Below are positions 6,972-15,472 of a stretch of 39,165 bases of DNA, in pieces. Where the stretch lies: NCBI GenBank assembly GCA_903871765.1, contig CAIQIC010000214.1, forward strand, positions 1 through 39,165, given 5' to 3'. The notes under the pieces were generated by a model that was not told the DNA's origin, did no database searches, and worked only from the letters and a program-made list of their open reading frames with translations. This stretch comes from an uncultured Lentisphaerota bacterium (GTDB lineage Bacteria > Verrucomicrobiota > Kiritimatiellia > CAIQIC01). How positions within the stretch are numbered: the stretch's first letter is position 1; each line of letters begins with the position of its first letter. The position numbers were made by a program, and so were the translations under genes.

Positions 6972-8588
6972 ATGATCCCGGCCTTTCTCCACCAGCGCCT
7001 GCTGCAGTTGGTGCGCTGGGTGATTCCACTGGTGCTGTTCTTTGTCGCCCTCGCGGTCACCGTGGTGTGGGACAAGCGGAATGGGACGCCCGTGAGCGGC
7101 CGGAGCGACGAAGCGTGCAGCCATCTGGCGCTCGCCCGGCAGGTGGCCGAAGGCCAGGCCCTGGCGACAGGCGCCGGCGGGCGGGTTCTGCTGATGCGCG
7201 ATGGCCTCTGGCGGCTGGCCTTGGCGGGCGCCACGGTCATCAGCCGCAATCCCGTCACGGCCAGCTACCTGATCGGCGCCCTGTGCGGCATGATTACCCT
7301 GCTGGCCGGGATGCGATTGGCCGCGCGCCTCCTGCCAGTGGCGGCCTCCCGCTGGCTGCTGGCCGGTGGTCTGCTGCTGTCCCCCGGCTGGCTGATGGGT
7401 TTGATTGAAGGCACGGCCCTGCCGCTCGCCTCAGCCCTCGTCATGCTGGCGTGCCTGCAACAGGTCGAGGATGTCGAAAATGAGCGGGAGGTCTTCTCCC
7501 CCTGGCTGTTGCTGCTGGGCGGCCTGGCGCTGTATGTGCGGATCGAGCTGGGTTGGCTGTGGGTTATTTTCGCCGTCCATCATCTGATATTGTCGCTGCT
7601 GGATTCCGAACGCCCGGCCAGCCTGACCTTGATCCTGGTCCGCTTGTTAACCACGTTGTTGATCTTTGCGCTGCTGTTGTTGCCCATGGCCGCGTGGCAC
7701 TGGACCCTGGTGGGGGTGCCTTTCCCCCTGGCGTCCGAGGCCGTGCCCTTGGCGGATCGCAACCTGGCCAGCCAGTTGCCGGTGCTCTATGCCCTCATCG
7801 CAGCCTATGCGGCGTGGTTACACACGCCCTTCTGGAGTGTCTGGCCGCTACGGATTTGCGCGTTGATTGGCGCGGCGGGCCTGGTGACACAAGCGGTGCG
7901 TCGGCGGGAGATGCGCGCCTCCGCCCTGCCGCCCCTGCTGTGCCTGCTGCTGCCGGCGTTGTGCGCGCTGGGCATGCCCTACACGGGGGCCAGCACGGCC
8001 CGGCTGCTGTTCCGGGCAGTCGATCCGCTAGCGGTGTTGTTGGCCGTCGCGGCGGTGTGCCAGTTGCCCGACTGGCTGAATGCCGTGCTTCGCTATCGCT
8101 ATCTCGTTCTGCCGCAGAAATGGTTTATGCGGGTGCGCGTCGCGGCGGGCCTGGTGCTGGCAGCATCGGCCGTGTACGGCAGCCGGCAATGGAATCGCGG
8201 CTGGTTGGCCCAGGTGCGCGAACGCCAGGCGATCCACGGGACCCTGCAGCGCCTCTTCCAGACGGGCCGTCCCGCCACGCCGCCGCCGGTGGTGCTCACC
8301 GATCAGCCGGGATGGATTCTGTGGGAAACGGGCGTCCGGGCGCTGGATTTGAACGGCGATCTGACGCCCCGCTTCCTGCACTGCCGCGACCGGCAGGGGC
8401 GCCTGGATGCCGGCCGGCTGCAGGCCCTGCTGCGCGAAAGTCCGGCTCAGTATCTCCTGCTCTGGCACCTGAATTTCGAAGGCAAGGGGCAGAATTCCCT
8501 GCCGCTGCGGCGGCTGCACTTCCCCGGCGACTACGTTTCGATCCTTCCGCCGCGCCTTTATGCGTTCAGGGATTCCGCCGGCGAGTAG
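6972..8588 (+). CDS. Polytopic membrane protein, GT-C glycosyltransferase-like
   Basis: A 538-residue integral membrane protein with about ten hydrophobic segments, starting at WVIPLVLFFVALAVTVVW. The first extracytoplasmic loop contains SDEACSHLALARQVAEGQ, which matches the acidic pair and following helix of the PMT/ArnT-type GT-C glycosyltransferases that use lipid-linked sugars. The C-terminal 150 residues are soluble (TDQPGWILWETGVRAL onward), also usual for that fold. Specific donor and acceptor cannot be inferred. The start at 6972 follows the SH3 gene by 13 bases with a GAGG nearby. Its 3' end overlaps the 3' end of tadA on the other strand by 23 bases. Confidence 0.65.
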   Translation: MIPAFLHQRLLQLVRWVIPLVLFFVALAVTVVWDKRNGTPVSGRSDEACSHLALARQVAEGQALATGAGGRVLLMRDGLWRLALAGATVISRNPVTASYLIGALCGMITLLAGMRLAARLLPVAASRWLLAGGLLLSPGWLMGLIEGTALPLASALVMLACLQQVEDVENEREVFSPWLLLLGGLALYVRIELGWLWVIFAVHHLILSLLDSERPASLTLILVRLLTTLLIFALLLLPMAAWHWTLVGVPFPLASEAVPLADRNLASQLPVLYALIAAYAAWLHTPFWSVWPLRICALIGAAGLVTQAVRRREMRASALPPLLCLLLPALCALGMPYTGASTARLLFRAVDPLAVLLAVAAVCQLPDWLNAVLRYRYLVLPQKWFMRVRVAAGLVLAASAVYGSRQWNRGWLAQVRERQAIHGTLQRLFQTGRPATPPPVVLTDQPGWILWETGVRALDLNGDLTPRFLHCRDRQGRLDAGRLQALLRESPAQYLLLWHLNFEGKGQNSLPLRRLHFPGDYVSILPPRLYAFRDSAGE

Positions 8589-9033
8589 TGAAGAACTGCT
8601 GCACGAGGGCCGCGCATTCCTCCGCCAGGACGTCGGCGATGAATTCCGTCCGGTGGTTCAGCGCGTCGCTCTGCAGGATCTGAAAGCGCGAGACCGCCCC
8701 GCCGCGCAGCGGATCGGTCAGGCCCCAGATCACCAGCGGCAGGCGGGCCAGTACGATGGCGCCGGCGCACATCGGGCAGGGCTCCTTGGTCACGTACAAC
8801 ACCGCGTCCGTCAGGCGCCAATCGCCCACGGCGGCCGCCGCCTGGGTGAGGGCGATCATTTCGGCGTGCGCGGTGGCGTCCTTGAGCTGCTCGACCTGGT
8901 TGTGCGCCTGGGCGATCAGATGGCCGTCCCGGTAGATGGCCGCCCCGACGGGCACCTCGTCCTCGTCGGCGGCCAGCCGGGCCTGACGCAACGCCGCACG
9001 CATGTGCGCGCGGTGCAAGGCCATATCTTCCAT
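8566..9033 (-). CDS. tadA: tRNA-specific adenosine deaminase TadA
   Basis: Deaminates adenosine-34 to inosine in tRNA-Arg(ACG), allowing wobble decoding. The 155-residue protein has the complete zinc deaminase signature: HAEM (His56 as ligand, Glu58 as proton shuttle) and PCPMC (Cys86, Cys89). It also has the TadA-type N-terminus MALHRAHMRAALRQARLAADEDEVPVGA and the DPLRGGAVSR segment. Two ATG codons stand side by side at 9036 and 9033; GGGGAGG upstream fits 9033 better, and MALHRAH at 9024 is a third option. The gene lies 16 bases downstream of the unknown gene at 9050-11011 and probably shares its transcript. Confidence 0.93.
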   Translation of the reverse strand: MEDMALHRAHMRAALRQARLAADEDEVPVGAAIYRDGHLIAQAHNQVEQLKDATAHAEMIALTQAAAAVGDWRLTDAVLYVTKEPCPMCAGAIVLARLPLVIWGLTDPLRGGAVSRFQILQSDALNHRTEFIADVLAEECAALVQQFFTTRRRNP

Positions 9034-9049
9034 CATCGCCTCCCCACGC

Positions 9050-11011
9050 TCAGGCGGGCAACTGAATGTGCCGGCGGATGGCCTCGACCAGGACCACGGG
9101 ATCGGAGCGGTCCAGGCGCTCCAGCACGCGTCCCCAGCGGAAGGCAAAGGCGCCGGGCTCGTTGCGTGAATGCAGTTTGAACAGCGTGTCGAAAGCGCGC
9201 CGGCGCTTGCGGTATTCCTGCTGGATTTGCGTGAAGCGCTCCAGCAGGGCGTCGAGATAGAGCCGGGCAAACTCCACGGGATCAGGCAGCAGCGCCAGGC
9301 GCCGGTTGACCGGCTTGGCGTAATCCGCGGCGAACTGGACGAGGTCGGTCTTGAAGTCCGTGAACGTGCCCGTGTGGTCGGAAACGATAATGTCCACGGG
9401 CAGTCCGGCGTGATCCTCGATGACCACCTCGTCGCCGTCGTCAAACAGCACCTGCTGCGTGTCCGTGGTCATGCGGCCGACCATGCTGTTGCTGGCCGCG
9501 GCACGGCCCAGCAGGCACGCCAGCCGCCGGTTGAACTCCGGCTGGGCATAGCGCGACGGGGGGATCTTGTCCGAGGCGATGCCGCGGACGTACTCCCGCT
9601 CAAAGTAGGTGGCCCAGATCAGGCGGCCGGCATATGTCCGGTTGGTGCCGCCGTAGCGCTCCATGACCTTCCGGGTGCTCACCTGCGTAGGCAGATTCAT
9701 GCCCAGTTGCCGGCAGCCGAGGCGCCGGTCGAGGATGTATTCCGTGTAGTCCTCCGACTCCATCACCGCCCAGCACAAGTCCTTGTTCTCGTCCAGATGT
9801 TCCCAGATGCCCCATTTCTGCACGCGGAGAATGCGGACGACGGCCTGCGGCTCGTTCTGGCGTTTCATCTCCGCGATATACACGCCGCGCCGTCCAATAA
9901 ACGCGCCGGCGCGCTTGGCCAGGGAAGTCACCACGCGGCCGATGTTGATGTACTCGACGTCGTTGAATTCCCGGAACATGTTGAACATGATGCCCTGGGC
10001 TCGATCGTCGCAGAGCAAACCCAGTTCGGCGTCTCCGGGATGTTTTTCATATTCGTCGAACAGCGGATCGAAAATCAGCTCGCCGTTGACGATGTAGCCG
10101 CCCGGCAGCCATTCGATCTGCATGAAGAATTCCGGGCTCAGGCCTAACAGGATTTCCTCGGGCGGCGCCTGGTCCCGCTGGCCCAGCAGGGTGGTGACCA
10201 TCGTGTTGCGCCAATCCAGGTCGTCCGGATGATCTTCCTGCAGCGCAGGTTTCACGGCCTGCCGGAACTGCTCCCGCATGGTCTGATAGGCCTGCTGCAG
10301 TTGTTCCGGCAGCAGGCCCGGCGGGTTGATGGTCAGCCAGTCGTGCAGGCGCAGGTCGGGCGCGGCGAAAAAGTCCACCTCCGGATTGTACATGCGATTG
10401 TGCCGGCTCGAGAGGTCGTGGATTTCCTGGAGCGCGGCGGCCAGCGCCGCCGGGGGCCGGTGCCCCAACTGGCAGAATTCATGATACGTCAGAAACTTGG
10501 TGCCGGTGATGTTGTTGTAGTAATACACCACGGGGGTGCTGACGCGGATGCGCGCGTCGCGAATCATCTGCTCCATTTCCACGGGGGTTTGCGGCAGCGG
10601 GTTGATGCGCCAGCATTCGCCGCGCTGCTTGATGGCCTGGCGCACCGGCGCCGTGGTAAGCATCAGAAAGCGGATGTGTTGCTTGGGGACCAACTCCTGG
10701 AGCAGTTCGTCCGCCTCGAACGCCAGCGCCATGTTGGCCGGGTCGGGGCGGATCAGGACGCGGTTGCCCTCCATGACCAGATCCACCGACTGCTGCCACT
10801 CGGCCACTTCCTCGTCGGAGGAGAGCGGCGGCCGCCCCTCGGCCCGCCGGCGTTCGTTAAGGTCCTGGATATACGCCATGCGTTGCGTCGCATGGATGCC
10901 GGGCAGCGTTACCAGCATGCCGGCTTTCGGGAAAATTGTGCCGATGCGGGACTTCAACTGGCTCTGTTCGTTGACGGCCAGGGGATGATCACCAAGAATA
11001 TGGAGTGTCAT
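9050..11011 (-). CDS. Large conserved-looking protein of unknown function
   Basis: I do not recognise this 653-residue protein. It is soluble, with no signal peptide or membrane segment and normal coding composition. The N-terminal third (MTLHILGDHPLAVNEQSQLK, then VDLVMEGNRVLIRPDPANM) has no family I can name. The region from about residue 370, IGRRGVYIAEMKR and PQAVVRILRVQKWG, could be the N-lobe of a protein-kinase-like fold, with a later QQVLFDDGDEVVIED and VDIIVSDHTGTFTDF as a possible catalytic segment; this is a weak, by-eye suggestion. The chosen start is ATG at 11011, 20 bases after the stop of the truncated nitroreductase. The frame is open to 11059, but that extension overlaps the remnant. 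tadA follows 16 bases downstream. Confidence 0.7.
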   Translation of the reverse strand: MTLHILGDHPLAVNEQSQLKSRIGTIFPKAGMLVTLPGIHATQRMAYIQDLNERRRAEGRPPLSSDEEVAEWQQSVDLVMEGNRVLIRPDPANMALAFEADELLQELVPKQHIRFLMLTTAPVRQAIKQRGECWRINPLPQTPVEMEQMIRDARIRVSTPVVYYYNNITGTKFLTYHEFCQLGHRPPAALAAALQEIHDLSSRHNRMYNPEVDFFAAPDLRLHDWLTINPPGLLPEQLQQAYQTMREQFRQAVKPALQEDHPDDLDWRNTMVTTLLGQRDQAPPEEILLGLSPEFFMQIEWLPGGYIVNGELIFDPLFDEYEKHPGDAELGLLCDDRAQGIMFNMFREFNDVEYINIGRVVTSLAKRAGAFIGRRGVYIAEMKRQNEPQAVVRILRVQKWGIWEHLDENKDLCWAVMESEDYTEYILDRRLGCRQLGMNLPTQVSTRKVMERYGGTNRTYAGRLIWATYFEREYVRGIASDKIPPSRYAQPEFNRRLACLLGRAAASNSMVGRMTTDTQQVLFDDGDEVVIEDHAGLPVDIIVSDHTGTFTDFKTDLVQFAADYAKPVNRRLALLPDPVEFARLYLDALLERFTQIQQEYRKRRRAFDTLFKLHSRNEPGAFAFRWGRVLERLDRSDPVVLVEAIRRHIQLPA

Positions 11012-11030
11012 GGCGCTGGTCTGAGGCAAC

Positions 11031-11180
11031 TCAGAACTTCTCCCAATACGGTTGCACATTGCGCGCGGTGGGCGCCAGACGGCCCGCCTCGACCAGCGCC
11101 TCCCGTTGCGCCCGGGTCACCGGCTCGGGACTGAATTTACGGACGCGGCACCGCGTCTTAAGCACCGTCATCGCATCCAT
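11031..11180 (-). pseudogene. Truncated nitroreductase (N-terminal 49 residues)
   Basis: The sequence reads MDAMTVLKTRCRVRKFSPEP, then VTRAQREALVEAGRLAPTAR, then NVQPYWEKF and stop. This is the flavin-binding N-terminus of the nitroreductase family (TRRSxRxF...PV...L..AG..APTARNxQPW) cut off just after the NxQP motif; family members are normally about 170-220 residues. Its AGGAGA ribosome-binding site and a strong upstream promoter remain. The following 20 bases lead straight into the start of the unknown gene, so the remnant may now act as a translated leader. Confidence 0.75.
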
Positions 11181-11216
11181 GCCCGCTCTCTCCTTTCGCG
11201 CACCAGAGCGAGCGCT

Positions 11217-11245
11217 ACTATAACCTGAATTCCAGTCCTGTCCAA
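11217..11245 (-). promoter_or_regulatory. Near-consensus promoter upstream of the nitroreductase remnant
   Basis: On the minus strand TTGGAC (11245-11240), a 17-base spacer and TATAGT (11222-11217). It would transcribe the 49-codon remnant, the unknown gene and tadA. Confidence 0.65.
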
Positions 11246-11261
11246 GCCGGATTGCCGGCGT

Positions 11262-12050
11262 TCACCGCAGCCCATACACGAGCAGCACGCCTCCGCCCAG
11301 CAGCAGGCGGTACAGCGCGAAGAGGCCGAATCCGCGGTGGTTTAGAAAGGCGAGCAGAAACCGGATGCTGAGCAGGCCGGCCACCGCGGAACAGGCCATG
11401 CCCACGGCCACAGGCGTCAGGGCCTGCTGCATCGCGAACAGGCTTTTGATCTTTACCAGGGCGGCGCCGGCAATGATCGGCGCGGACAACAGGAAGGAAA
11501 ACCGCGCCGCGGCTTCGCGGGTCAGTCCCAGACCTAAACCGGTGGTCATGGTGATGCCCGAGCGGGAAACGCCGGGGATGACGGCCAGGGTTTGCGAGAG
11601 GCCGATCAGCAAGCCGCGCCGCCAGCCGGTTTGACCGATGAGCAGGGCCTTGCGCCCCCGCCAGTCGGCCCAGAAGAGGATCACGCCCATCGCCATCAAC
11701 ATCACGGCGATCAACGCGGGCTGGCGGAACGTCGTTTCGACTTTGTGTTCCAGCAGCAGACCGATGACCGCGCCGGGGATGCAGGCCATGATGAGAATCC
11801 AGAAAAGCTGGCCGTCGGTGGTGCGGGGCGCCCGCACGCCGGCCAGCGCGAGACGCAGCCAGTCGCGCCAGAAGTACAGCGCGATGGCGATCAGCGTGCC
11901 CACGTGCAGGGCGACATCGAAGGCCAGGGAATGTTCCGGCCAGCGCAACAGCCAGGGGACGAGAATCAGGTGCGCGGAGCTGGAAATCGGCAAAAACTCG
12001 CCCAACCCCTGCACCACGCCGAGCACCGCCGCCTGCAGTATGGTCATCAT
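11262..12050 (-). CDS. uppP: Undecaprenyl-diphosphatase UppP (BacA)
   Basis: An inner-membrane enzyme that removes a phosphate from undecaprenyl diphosphate, recycling the lipid carrier for peptidoglycan and other envelope polymers; overproduction gives bacitracin tolerance. The 262-residue length matches the family. Both signature regions are intact: GLGEFLPISSSAHLIL near the N-terminus (catalytic glutamate and serines) and GVSRSGITMTTGLGLGLTRE in the second half (catalytic arginine). About eight hydrophobic segments are visible. The start is the first of two adjacent ATG codons at 12050, with GGGGAT six bases upstream. It is transcribed in the same direction as the nitroreductase remnant, which begins 81 bases downstream behind its own promoter. 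Confidence 0.96.
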   Translation of the reverse strand: MMTILQAAVLGVVQGLGEFLPISSSAHLILVPWLLRWPEHSLAFDVALHVGTLIAIALYFWRDWLRLALAGVRAPRTTDGQLFWILIMACIPGAVIGLLLEHKVETTFRQPALIAVMLMAMGVILFWADWRGRKALLIGQTGWRRGLLIGLSQTLAVIPGVSRSGITMTTGLGLGLTREAAARFSFLLSAPIIAGAALVKIKSLFAMQQALTPVAVGMACSAVAGLLSIRFLLAFLNHRGFGLFALYRLLLGGGVLLVYGLR

Positions 12051-12254
12051 GTCAAATCCCCATGGTTCGCCCGCCGCCCGCCGGCGTGGACCGGCCCCGG
12101 CGGAAAGGCGAAAACACTAGGTTAAAATCCTGCCGCATTCAACTCCAACCTTGGCCGCAGTCACGTTCATCATAGCCAGCCGGCTGGGATGGGACCCCGG
12201 TTTTTTGAACAGATGCCGCAGATTGTCGGAATGAGGAAGGGCGCGGCGGTGCTT

Positions 12255-12299
12255 TCCAAGCTTTGGATAAATTGTTATTCTCTCATGCCAAGCTTTGGA
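12255..12299. promoter_or_regulatory. Repeated dyad upstream of the restriction-modification gene
   Basis: CCAAGCTTTGGA occurs at 12256-12267 and again at 12288-12299, exactly 32 bp apart (about three helical turns). Each copy is itself an inverted repeat (CCAA-gct-TTGG). The second ends 22 bases before the start codon at 12322. The bases between are AT-rich. The layout suits a paired operator, though no separate controller gene is present. Confidence 0.5.
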
Positions 12300-12321
12300 A
12301 CACCCACGGGAGCGCAGGCGC

Positions 12322-15309
12322 ATGGCGGAAGAAAAGGCGACGTTGTCCAGTTTTCAGGCCGAGGTGGGCCGACTGGTGGAATTGTTCGAGCGCAATCGCG
12401 CGCACTTTTCCGAAAAGGGCTATGACGAGGCCAGCCTCCGCAACGAGTTCCTCAATCCTTTTTTCCGCGCGCTCGGCTGGGACGTGGAGAACCAGGCCGG
12501 CCACATTCCCTCGCAACGCGAGGTCGAGCTCGAAAGTCGCACGGAAATCAGCGGCCGCCAGAAGCGCGCGGATTTTCTGTTTCGCGTAGGGGGCCGGGAA
12601 CGCTTTGTGTGCGAAGCGAAGAAACCCGGCGGGGTCCCGACGCCGTCGGCGGCCTTCCAGGCCAAACGCTATGCGTGGAACAAGAATTTACCCCTCGCTC
12701 TACTGACCGACTTCGTTTCGTGGCGGCTCTACCTCGTCGGCAGCAAGCCGCATCCGGACGAACCCGATCTCGGCCTCTGGAAGAGCTGGCAATTCCGCGA
12801 ACTGCCCCTCGCGGCGGACGAAATCTGGAAGCTGTTGAGCCGCGACAGCGTGGCCGGGGGCGTGATCGAACGCGAGATTGAGGCGCTGCCCATGAGACCC
12901 AGCGGTAAGGGCCGCGCCCAACAGCAATGGCTCATCAAGCCCGACCGCACGCGCGCGCTGGACACGGACTTCCTCAACTTCCTCGACGATGCCCGCCGCG
13001 AACTTGCGTCCGATTTGCTCAAGCATAACGACCGTGCCGACCTGCTCGAAGGCACCAAGCTCAACGAAGCTGTCCAGCACATCATTGACCGGGTGCTGTT
13101 CCTGCGCATCTGCGAAGATCGCGAGATTGACACCGGCAAGCGTCTGACCAGCTTCCTGCGCGGCGGGCGGGAGGGCGGCGCGTGGCGCAAACCGCGCCAG
13201 CCCGCGTTACTCGCCAGCGAGGCGCAGGCCACCTATGGCACGGACGCGCAGCCCAAGGCCCCGGCGCCCGAAGGCGCCATCTGGCGCAGCCTGGCGCGGC
13301 ACTTTGGCGAACTCGACCGCCGCCCGCCCACGCAGGTTCCGTTCTTCAACGGCAATCTCTTCAAGGAACATTTCTGCGAGGAATTGATCGTCGGCGACGA
13401 ATGGCTCGGTCGCTTCATCGCGGAATTGAGCGACGAAGAATCGCCCTACCTCTTCATCTATATCCCCGTTGAAATCCTTGGCACGATCTACGAGCGCTTC
13501 CTCGGCAAGGTCGTCCGGCCCCAGGGCCGCGGCGCGACCATCGAGGAGAAGCCGGACGTCCGCAAGGCCGGCGGCGTCTATTACACCCCGCGCTATATCG
13601 TGGACTACATTGTCGAGCAGACCGTGGGCAAACTGCTGGAAGGCCGGACGCCGGAAGCGAGCTTGAAGCTAAAGATTCTCGACCCCGCCTGCGGTTCCGG
13701 CAGCTTCCTCATCCGCGCCTTCGAGCGGGTTTGCGAGCACTGGCAGGAATGGCTGACGCGGAATCCGCAGAAACGCCGCCGCGCGTGGTGCTGGACCGAC
13801 CCCGCGACCAACGACGTGCACCTGACCAGTGCCCTCAAGCGCCGGATCCTGACCAGCACCATCCATGGCGTGGACCTCGACGCCGCCGCCGTCGAAGTCA
13901 CACAGCTTTCGCTCTACCTCAAGATGCTGGAAGACGAGAACCGCACCACCCTCCAGCGCGAACGCGAACTCTTCGGCGGCGACGAACCCATCCTGCCGCC
14001 GCTGGAAAACAATATCAAAAACGGCAACTCCTTGATCGCCTCCGATTTCTCCATGATCCCCGAAGACCTCGTCCGCGTCCATGCGTTCGACTGGCCCGTC
14101 CAGTTCAAGGAAATCATGCAAAATGGTGGTTTCGATGCGATCATCGGCAATCCGCCGTACATTCTCCTTCAAACGATGGAGGAGCGTACAGTTTTTTCGT
14201 ACATTAGCGGAAAATACAGGGCCGCGAAGTACAAGATCGATACGTATCAAGTCTTTATGGAACGAGCGCTCTCGTTGATCAAAGAACAAGGTTTGTTCGG
14301 ATTTATTACACCCAATAGTTTCCTGAGGAACAAGCATGCAATTGAATTACGCTCACTAATCCTTAAAACAACTGAGGTCGCCGCTTTGCGAACATTCTAC
14401 TACCCAGTTTTCAAAGGAGCCAGTGTCGATACTTGCATCCTGATAGCTAGGAAGGTAGGGCATCCAAATCCAGTCACTAGAATAACTGTTATGTCATCGG
14501 AAACCCCCAGTCAGGCCAGCACCCTGACAGTACAACAACAAAGGTGGCAATCGCACCCCCAGAAGAATTTCTTTATGCCAGGCCCGGGAGCGACAGATGA
14601 ATTGGTGGAAAAAATACGAAATAGATCGGATTCTCTTGGAGAGGTTGCAACTGCATACTTCGGCATTCAAACCTTTGATCGTGATAAATATGTTACAGAA
14701 AGAAAGCGCCTCAAGGTACACAAGCCGATAATAGACGGCGGCAATATTCAGCGTTATGACCTGCTTCCAGGGAGCGAATTTGTAGACTTTCGACCTTCGG
14801 CAATTAAGAGCGGTGGCAATGCGCAGGTCTACGAGAACGAACGAATCGGTGTACGCCAAATCGGTAAAACACCGATCGGAACGATCATTCCGGCGGGAAT
14901 ATATTCGCTCAATACGATCTACAATATTTATTTTATAAAACCCACGAGGTTGAGCCTGCGTTTTGTCCTAGCTTTGATCTCATCGTCGACAGGACGCTGG
15001 TATTGGGAACATTGTTTCTTCGATCAGAAGGAGACCTTTCCAAAGGTCAAAAAAGATTCGCTTCTTTCCTTTCCTATTCCTCGACTTGACTCGGGGAAGG
15101 CGGAAGATTATGAGCACCATGATCGGATTGTCAGCTTGGTGGACAAGATGCGGTGTTTGATGCCGGGGCTTCGTATGGCGAAGTCGGAGAGCGAAAAGCA
15201 GACGTTGCAGAACGCGGTGGATGCGACCGACCGGGAGATTGATCAACTGGTGTATGAACTCTATGGACTCACCAAGGAAGAAATCGCGCTTGTCGAAGGC
15301 GGGCGGTAA
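12322..15309 (+). CDS. Type IIG restriction-modification enzyme (Eco57I-like)
   Basis: A single polypeptide of 995 residues combining nuclease, adenine methyltransferase and target recognition. Near the N-terminus RADFLFRVGGRERFVCEAKK supplies a PD-(D/E)xK-type nuclease core (Asp84, Glu98, Lys100). The methyltransferase has motif I DPACGSGSFLIRAF (from residue 454) and motif IV NPPY (from residue 610), the signature of N6-adenine enzymes. The C-terminal part after NPPY is the specificity region, including TEVAALRTFYYPVFKGASVDTCIL, typical of TaqI/Eco57I-like proteins. ATG 12322 follows GGGAG at nine bases and is preferred over 12295. GC drops sharply from about 14160 to 15100 (hand counts: 13681-13740 70%, 14161-14220 42%, 14881-14940 32%), so the specificity region looks imported. 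All key residues are present; it is probably active. Confidence 0.9.
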   Translation: MAEEKATLSSFQAEVGRLVELFERNRAHFSEKGYDEASLRNEFLNPFFRALGWDVENQAGHIPSQREVELESRTEISGRQKRADFLFRVGGRERFVCEAKKPGGVPTPSAAFQAKRYAWNKNLPLALLTDFVSWRLYLVGSKPHPDEPDLGLWKSWQFRELPLAADEIWKLLSRDSVAGGVIEREIEALPMRPSGKGRAQQQWLIKPDRTRALDTDFLNFLDDARRELASDLLKHNDRADLLEGTKLNEAVQHIIDRVLFLRICEDREIDTGKRLTSFLRGGREGGAWRKPRQPALLASEAQATYGTDAQPKAPAPEGAIWRSLARHFGELDRRPPTQVPFFNGNLFKEHFCEELIVGDEWLGRFIAELSDEESPYLFIYIPVEILGTIYERFLGKVVRPQGRGATIEEKPDVRKAGGVYYTPRYIVDYIVEQTVGKLLEGRTPEASLKLKILDPACGSGSFLIRAFERVCEHWQEWLTRNPQKRRRAWCWTDPATNDVHLTSALKRRILTSTIHGVDLDAAAVEVTQLSLYLKMLEDENRTTLQRERELFGGDEPILPPLENNIKNGNSLIASDFSMIPEDLVRVHAFDWPVQFKEIMQNGGFDAIIGNPPYILLQTMEERTVFSYISGKYRAAKYKIDTYQVFMERALSLIKEQGLFGFITPNSFLRNKHAIELRSLILKTTEVAALRTFYYPVFKGASVDTCILIARKVGHPNPVTRITVMSSETPSQASTLTVQQQRWQSHPQKNFFMPGPGATDELVEKIRNRSDSLGEVATAYFGIQTFDRDKYVTERKRLKVHKPIIDGGNIQRYDLLPGSEFVDFRPSAIKSGGNAQVYENERIGVRQIGKTPIGTIIPAGIYSLNTIYNIYFIKPTRLSLRFVLALISSSTGRWYWEHCFFDQKETFPKVKKDSLLSFPIPRLDSGKAEDYEHHDRIVSLVDKMRCLMPGLRMAKSESEKQTLQNAVDATDREIDQLVYELYGLTKEEIALVEGGR

Positions 15310-15330
15310 GATCGCCGTTGTAGAAAGAAC

Positions 15331-15349
15331 GCCGCGTAGGATACGCGGC
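15331..15349. repeat. Short hairpin downstream of the restriction-modification gene
   Basis: GCCGCGTA-gga-TACGCGGC, a perfect eight-base-pair stem located 22 bases after the stop codon. It lacks a T-run. Similar dispersed hairpins are at 5931-5949 and near 29370. Confidence 0.55.
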
Positions 15350-15472
15350 CTACAGCACGGGGATTTTAGCCCCACGGTCATCTGCCATGCTTTCGCCTGG
15401 CCGGAGGTGCTGCTGCCCTGGGTGATTGCGGAATGCGTCTGCCAGGAAGTTTCGGTTTTCCTGGGGATCCAG

